Source: Magnetospirillum sp. ME-1 (GTDB taxonomy: Bacteria; Pseudomonadota; Alphaproteobacteria; Rhodospirillales; Magnetospirillaceae). Taken from it: a stretch of 64,000 nucleotides of DNA. The DNA is taken from the NCBI RefSeq assembly GCF_002105535.1, contig NZ_CP015848.1, forward strand, positions 434,001-498,000, read 5' to 3'. A program made the position numbers and the translations under genes. The notes below the pieces were generated by a model, which was not told the DNA's origin, did not search any database, and saw only the letters and a program-made list of their open reading frames with translations. This document shows positions 59,428 through 64,000 of this stretch, in pieces (positions within the stretch are counted from its first letter, which is position 1; each line of letters opens with the position of its first letter).

Positions 59428-61614
59428 TCAAAGGACAATCCAGAACTCTTGGCCATTGCGGTTGACCTTCAGCAAAATCTGCTGCCCGGCATTCGTCGCC
59501 CCCTTAATGGCGGCGTCGAGACGAGCCGGACCGGCCACCGGCCGATTATTGACCTCGAGGATGAGGTCATTGGCCTGGAGCCCCGCCACGGCGGCCCGGG
59601 ACCCGACCAGAACCTCGGCCACCTGGGCACCCTTGGCTCCGGGAACCGGAACGGCGCCCGGCACACCGGTGATCGGACGCGGCGCCTGGAAGGTTTCGAT
59701 CTCCATGCCCAGCCAGTTGAACTCGGTCGGAGGCTTCGGCATGACGGCCGGACCACCGGGAACCGCGACCATGCCGGGTGCAGTGGGGGCCATGCCGCCC
59801 ATGGGCGGCTGCGCCATGTCGGCAATGGCCGGAGCCTGGACCGCTGCGGCGGCCAGACCGGCGGGTCCCGCGACCAGGGTCATGTTGCGCACATCGCCAT
59901 CGCGCAGGACGCCGAGCCGCACCGACCGTCCGGCATGCATCTCGACCATGATGGCGGAGACTTCTTCCGGCAGGCGGACAGGACGGCCGTCCACCTTGAG
60001 CAAGACGTCGCCGGGCCGCAGCCCCGCCGTCGCCGCCGGAGTATTGGGCGTGACGCCGGAGATGAACACTCCGCGTCCGACCGGTACGCCGGTCTGGGCG
60101 CCAAGGCGCTGCGACATGGGGGTCAAGGCGGCGCCCAAAAGCGTGACCCGGCCGGTTCCGGCGGCGGTCGACTGCCCGCCGCGCGGCCCCTGAATATTGA
60201 TGGCCAGGCTTCCCGGCGGCTGCGCGAAGCGGTAAGCCCCCCCGCCGAGTCCCGGTGCGGCGATGGGCGCGGCACCGCCCAGCATCTGATGGCAATTGGC
60301 GCAGTTCATGTTCTGACGGCCGTCGGTATGGGGCGAGACGGCGCCCATGGGAATCGGCGGCGGCGGAATCGGGGCGGCGATGGGCATCATCGGCGCGGGC
60401 CGCCCGTTTCCGGCCGGAATCAGATCGTGGCAGGTGGTGCAATCCATGTTCTGGCGGCCATCGGTGTGGGGCGCCCTAGTCCCGGCGAAAATGGCCGGAC
60501 CCGCCGCGCCCACGCCGCCGCCCATGGGGCGCTGCATGGCCACCAGGCCCATGGAGGCCCCCTCGGCGGTGGAGGTCGGCAGCCAGCCCACTTCATCCAA
60601 GATGAACAGGCGGGCCTGATTGCTGGGCACGGCGAAGCCTATTCCGGCAAAGGCGCCGTTGGGGGTGTAGATGGCGGTATTGATGCCGACCACCGTCCCG
60701 TTGGAAATCACCAGCGGACCGCCGGAATTGCCCTGGTTGATGGCGGCGTCGGTCTGCAGCAGGTTGGAATGGGTCACGCCCTCGATCACCATGGACTTGC
60801 GCTTGGCGGAAATGATGCCGCGGCTGACGGTCATGTCCAGACCGAAGGGAGTCCCGATGGCGATCACTTCGTCGGCGACCTGCACCCCGTCGCTGTCGCC
60901 CAGAACGGCGGCTGTCAACGGCGTCTTGGGGGCGACCTTCAGCAAGGCGAGATCCAGAGCCTCGTCCATCTTGATGATTTCGGCGGAATAGCGGGTCGAG
61001 CCCACGTCGTCCTGCACGGTAACGAACACCGAATTGGCGCCGCGCACCACATGATAGTTGGTGACGATGAAGCCGTCGTTACGGACGATCACGCCGGTGC
61101 CGATGTTTTCCACCGACCGGGTGGCGGGATTGGCGAAATGGGGCAGTCCGTCAGGGTTGGCCAAGCCCAGGGGATCGGGCATGGCCTGCCCGTTGGCCGA
61201 TGACGCGGTCACGGCGACGACGCTGTTGCGCAGCAAGGTGACGACGCTGGAGAACGGCCCCCCGGCCCCAATGGGAGCCGGTCCGAAATCCACCATGGGA
61301 GGCATGGTCGCTATAGCACCGGCGGCCGAGGGCGGCGCCACGCGGGCACCAGCCGGAACCGACATGGCCGGATTGACGGCTGCCGACGGCCCGCCCTGCT
61401 GTACCGGAACATTGACGGCAGGGCCGGTGCCCCGCCCCATCTGCTCCAACATGGCGCCGAGACGAAGACCGCCCGAGGACTGCCGGTAAATGAAGGCGCC
61501 AAATAGGACGACCAGGGCAACCACGCCCATGAGCATCAGATAGCGCTTCAGATCCTTGCCGCAGGAAGCATCGCCGCGCCCGCCGTCTTCTACGTCACCA
61601 TTGAACATGGCCAT
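59428..61614 (-). CDS. mamE: MamE, HtrA/DegP-type protease with magnetochrome and two PDZ domains
   Basis: The 728-aa protein has a membrane anchor (25-43) and a trypsin-like protease with triad H188 (TNYHVV), D221 (ALDLALLK) and S297 (GNSGGPLV). Two magnetochrome heme sites (CTTCH 392-396, CANCH 438-442) and two PDZ domains (about 510-600 and 640-725) follow. MamE directs magnetosome protein localisation and, by regulated proteolysis (including of MamO and MamP), crystal maturation. The start overlaps the mamI stop (TGATG). The product resembles LimE but has an extra PDZ domain and a longer Gly/Met-rich linker. Confidence 0.97.
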   Translation of the reverse strand: MAMFNGDVEDGGRGDASCGKDLKRYLMLMGVVALVVLFGAFIYRQSSGGLRLGAMLEQMGRGTGPAVNVPVQQGGPSAAVNPAMSVPAGARVAPPSAAGAIATMPPMVDFGPAPIGAGGPFSSVVTLLRNSVVAVTASSANGQAMPDPLGLANPDGLPHFANPATRSVENIGTGVIVRNDGFIVTNYHVVRGANSVFVTVQDDVGSTRYSAEIIKMDEALDLALLKVAPKTPLTAAVLGDSDGVQVADEVIAIGTPFGLDMTVSRGIISAKRKSMVIEGVTHSNLLQTDAAINQGNSGGPLVISNGTVVGINTAIYTPNGAFAGIGFAVPSNQARLFILDEVGWLPTSTAEGASMGLVAMQRPMGGGVGAAGPAIFAGTRAPHTDGRQNMDCTTCHDLIPAGNGRPAPMMPIAAPIPPPPIPMGAVSPHTDGRQNMNCANCHQMLGGAAPIAAPGLGGGAYRFAQPPGSLAINIQGPRGGQSTAAGTGRVTLLGAALTPMSQRLGAQTGVPVGRGVFISGVTPNTPAATAGLRPGDVLLKVDGRPVRLPEEVSAIMVEMHAGRSVRLGVLRDGDVRNMTLVAGPAGLAAAAVQAPAIADMAQPPMGGMAPTAPGMVAVPGGPAVMPKPPTEFNWLGMEIETFQAPRPITGVPGAVPVPGAKGAQVAEVLVGSRAAVAGLQANDLILEVNNRPVAGPARLDAAIKGATNAGQQILLKVNRNGQEFWIVL

Positions 61615-61823
61615 CAACCATCGATGTCAGGGTCTGAAGCGGTCCCCTTGTTGGAACGAGGCAACCGCACGGATTGCACCCCGGAGGCCAACGCGACCAA
61701 GCCAAGGATGAGCAGGGCCACCGGCACCGCTCCGCGCAGGAACTCGGTCACCGACCACCACCATGCCGTCACCCCCAGCAATCCGAGGGCAAGCGCCAGC
61801 AGTCCGAAAATCACGCTTGGCAT
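61614..61823 (-). CDS. mamI: MamI, small membrane protein for vesicle formation
   Basis: The 69-aa protein has two transmembrane helices (VIFGLLALALGLLGVTAWWW, AVPVALLILGLVALASGV) and a short charged cytoplasmic tail. It is one of the minimal proteins needed to form magnetosome membranes and is also implicated in magnetite nucleation. GGAG lies before the ATG. Its stop overlaps the mamE start by one base. Confidence 0.93.
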   Translation of the reverse strand: MPSVIFGLLALALGLLGVTAWWWSVTEFLRGAVPVALLILGLVALASGVQSVRLPRSNKGTASDPDIDG

Positions 61824-61859
61824 AAACGTTACTCCAGTCTTGATGCAGAGCGAATGGCG

Positions 61860-63155
61860 CTACGCCACCCCGTCGTCCCCTGGGGCGTCGTCGCCGCCGC
61901 CGTCACGCGCCTCGCGTTTTAGCAGGCGCAATGCATACGCCGATATAATCAAGTTTCCAACACCAGTAAAGACAAAAGGTGCCGGCGGGCCAACATAATC
62001 AAATAAAAACCCGCCGACCTGAACAAAGAAAATAATACCAATGCACCCAATAACATTAAATGCGCCAAGCACAGACCCAAGCAAATCCCTAGGCGCGTAG
62101 TCAACTGTTAATATTTGAGGCGCCACAAAACAACCAGCCTGCCCGGACGCAATCAACAAGATGGGCAGTACGATGAACCAGTCGAACGGATTGATGATGA
62201 AACCCAACATTATGAATCCCAGGGCGGAGAGCACCATCCCGAGCAGAACCGCCTGAATGCGGCCGAAATGCTCGATAAACGACCGCCAAACCGGGATCGA
62301 GAGCATGACCACCGCCCCCATCAGCCCGATCAAGATTCCGGCCCGCGCCGCCGCCTCGGCCTGCCCGACCTTGATCAGATCGGCAAAGTAGATGAACCAC
62401 AGCATGAGGAAGAGCCCTACGAACACCATGTCGCTGCGGGCGAACAGCGAACTGGCGAAAGCCAGGCGCAGGCGGGGCTCCGCCTTCACCAAGCTCCAGA
62501 CCGCCCGCCAGGGAACCGAGGTTTCCTGGGTGCGCGGAGCGACATCCACCAGGAATTTCCCCGCCAGCCAAGCACCGGCCAGGGAGACCGCCGCCGTCAG
62601 CAGCATGGTCACGGCGATGCCCGCATGGGCCGGGATCTGCATCAAAACAGCGTAGACCAGCGTCACCCCGAAGGCCATCATGAACGCGGTATTGGACATC
62701 AGGCGCGCCCGGGTGTCGTCGTCGCTGAAATCCCCGGCCAGGGCCGACAATTGAGGCCATACCGCGCCGCTGCCCGCCGACATGATGACCCGCGAAACGT
62801 AATAGACGACCAGCGCCCCGATGGAGGCACCGCCGATCCAGGGGCTGAGCGGCGCGATCACCGCACCGATGGCGGCGACCAGAAAACCGGCCACGATGAT
62901 CCTGACCCGCCCGATCCGATCCGACAGGTAGCCGAGATAGGCGAAGATGAAGAGATCCAGAACCTCGGTCACCACCTGCACATTGGCATTGACGGCGCCG
63001 GCGGTTTCGAATGAGATATTAAGAACGTTTCGCAAGAATAGCGGCTGAATAGCAACCACCAGGGTCATGAAAACCATGCACAACGCCGACAGCAAATAAA
63101 GGGCGTTGTGCTGGCGCACTTTAACTTCTGCCGCAGCCGCTTCCACTCGAGACAC
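61860..63155 (-). CDS. mamH: MamH, major-facilitator iron transporter
   Basis: The 431-aa MFS protein has about 12 helices and the signature loop [19 protein letters not shown]. It is related to the N-terminal half of MamZ. MamH is the first gene of mamAB and contributes to iron transport for magnetite together with MamZ. It starts at GTG 63155, supported by a strong GGAGGTGA ribosome-binding site. The 3' region (61940-62110) is noticeably more AT-rich than the rest of the gene. Confidence 0.94.
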   Translation of the reverse strand: MSRVEAAAAEVKVRQHNALYLLSALCMVFMTLVVAIQPLFLRNVLNISFETAGAVNANVQVVTEVLDLFIFAYLGYLSDRIGRVRIIVAGFLVAAIGAVIAPLSPWIGGASIGALVVYYVSRVIMSAGSGAVWPQLSALAGDFSDDDTRARLMSNTAFMMAFGVTLVYAVLMQIPAHAGIAVTMLLTAAVSLAGAWLAGKFLVDVAPRTQETSVPWRAVWSLVKAEPRLRLAFASSLFARSDMVFVGLFLMLWFIYFADLIKVGQAEAAARAGILIGLMGAVVMLSIPVWRSFIEHFGRIQAVLLGMVLSALGFIMLGFIINPFDWFIVLPILLIASGQAGCFVAPQILTVDYAPRDLLGSVLGAFNVIGCIGIIFFVQVGGFLFDYVGPPAPFVFTGVGNLIISAYALRLLKREARDGGGDDAPGDDGVA

Positions 63156-63177
63156 CCGTCACCTCCGATTCGGTCAG

Positions 63178-63208
63178 ACTATAACAGCGAGTCGGGGGCG
63201 GTTGACAA
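63178..63208 (-). promoter_or_regulatory. Candidate mamAB operon promoter
   Basis: On the minus strand, TTGTCA (63208-63203) and TATAGT (63183-63178) are 19 bp apart, placing a transcription start near 63171, about 16 bp before the mamH GTG. The hexamers match sigma70 at 5 of 6 positions each, but the spacer is long. In related strains the operon promoter lies just upstream of mamH. Confidence 0.5.
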
Positions 63209-63272
63209 CACATAAACACAGGGTTCATACGAAGGTACCCCGTAATCCGCCGCTGCAGCGGATTGCGTATAT

Positions 63273-64000
63273 ATGCTCGAAACAAAAAGTCTCGATTTCC
63301 TGCCGCCGCCCTCGGATTCGGATCAGATGCTCTCTTCACCAGAAGATAACGATAATCGAACGCAACATGCCGGACTTTCCCGCATGCGGACTTATGCTAC
63401 GGCTTTGCTTGCCTTGATCTCCGCTGTGTTCGCATTCTCCGTTTGGGGCGAGAAAGCCTGGCCCTGGCTGGCGCCGGTTCGGGCCTTCGCCGAAGCCGCC
63501 CTGGTCGGCGGCATCGCCGATTGGTTCGCGGTTACCGCCCTGTTTCGCCATCCTTTCGGACTTCCCATCCCCCACACCGCCGTCATTCCCCGCAATCACG
63601 GCCGGATCGCCGCCGCCATCGGCCGGTTCGTCGCCGACAACCTGCTGGCGTCGCAGGCCCTGGCCCAACGGCTGGAGGAACTCGATACCGCCGGACGGCT
63701 GGGGCGCTGGCTGGCCCGGCCTGAGACGGCGGCCATGATCGCCGCCCGGATCGCCGGATCGCTCCCCCCCATCGTCGATACAATCGGCGAGCAACGGTGG
63801 CGCAGCACCATCGGCGGCGGTCTGCGCAAGGTGGTCGATACCGCCATCACCGCCCCGCGCATGGCCAACATCTTGTCCTACATGGTGGGGCGCGGCTATC
63901 ACCACGCCATCTTGGATCATCTGGTGACCGAGGCCCGCTCCTTCGTCGCCCAGAACCGTTCATTCATCCGCGCCAAGGTCGCCAAGGAATGTCCGGAATG
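63273..64000 (+). CDS. DUF445-family membrane protein (partial)
   Basis: The frame is open from ATG 63273 (or ATG 63327/63384 in the same frame) to the window end. It has a hydrophobic N-terminal helix (ALLALISAVFAFSVW) and the DUF445/YjiN signature FAEAALVGGIADWFAVTALF followed by RHPFGLPIPHTAVIPRNHGR. These are inner-membrane proteins of unknown function. It is divergent from mamH and lies outside the operon. The best start is uncertain because no candidate has a strong ribosome-binding site. Confidence 0.82.
   Translation, partial: MLETKSLDFLPPPSDSDQMLSSPEDNDNRTQHAGLSRMRTYATALLALISAVFAFSVWGEKAWPWLAPVRAFAEAALVGGIADWFAVTALFRHPFGLPIPHTAVIPRNHGRIAAAIGRFVADNLLASQALAQRLEELDTAGRLGRWLARPETAAMIAARIAGSLPPIVDTIGEQRWRSTIGGGLRKVVDTAITAPRMANILSYMVGRGYHHAILDHLVTEARSFVAQNRSFIRAKVAKECPE

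Noticed and set aside
58069-61203. Plus-strand open frame of more than 1,000 codons opposite mamJ and mamE
   Set aside because: It is the antisense shadow of two well-identified genes in GC-rich DNA; its product is low-complexity Arg/Gly/His sequence without domain features.
1-64000. tRNA or rRNA genes flanking the island
   Set aside because: I saw no cloverleaf with a T-loop signature or rRNA sequence anywhere in the window.

Overview
The window is a large part of the magnetosome (genomic magnetosome) island of a magnetotactic alphaproteobacterium. It is almost certainly Magnetospirillum (Paramagnetospirillum) magneticum AMB-1 or a near-identical strain. The identification rests on a full mamAB operon (mamH-I-E-J-K-L-M-N-O-P-A-Q-R-B-S-T-U-V, minus strand, 63155 down to 45697), a mamXY operon (mamY-X-Z-ftsZm, plus strand, 995-5981), and a second mamO-P-A-Q-R-B block beside limE/limJ, as known for the AMB-1 R9 region. 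MamE places its triad at H188/D221/S297, MamK is 347 aa and MamA 217 aa, as in the AMB-1 literature. This is recognition from memory, not a database match.

Layout. 1-690: end of a VWA-domain protein. 995-5981: mamXY operon. 6017-11280: ynfA, a Cd/Zn efflux cassette (dmeF-like, cadA, divergent merR), fur and a small Gly-rich protein. 11327-19597: paralogous magnetosome block limE, limJ, then mamO-P-A-Q-R-B. 19598-22810: small unknown genes and a pentapeptide-repeat protein with a degenerate cyclase-like domain. 22980-45650: accessory region of oxygen-sensing and signalling genes (seven hemerythrin domains, Aer-like PAS, chemoreceptor, Hpt, receivers, kinases), one IS1380 element and many gene relics. 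45697-63155: mamAB operon. 63273 to end: a DUF445 protein.

How the genes work together. MamI, MamL, MamQ and MamB act in membrane invagination. MamE and MamO control protein sorting and maturation and crystal nucleation. MamM and MamB (and probably MamV) are cation-diffusion-facilitator iron transporters, and MamH/MamZ are MFS-type iron transporters. MamP, MamT, MamX and MamE carry CXXCH magnetochrome hemes for iron redox control. MamA coats the organelle. MamK filaments with MamJ/LimJ align the chain. FtsZm is a truncated FtsZ paralogue. The accessory block between the two magnetosome gene sets is rich in O2-binding hemerythrins and taxis-type receptors, which would suit magneto-aerotaxis; that link is inference.

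Most notable: (i) a 5,508-bp duplication whose only visible differences lie at one edge, next to strongly diverged limE/limJ, suggesting gene conversion; (ii) a scar showing deletion of mamK-L-M-N from the second copy; (iii) a family of pseudo-receiver proteins with a GP-x-RR linker and a conserved helical C-terminal domain, repeatedly joined to or beside hemerythrins; (iv) a dispersed palindromic repeat family; (v) several broken genes (frameshifted mucR and hemerythrin, an in-frame TGA, integrase, GGDEF, kinase and PAS-MCP relics) that mark the accessory block as an active rearrangement zone.
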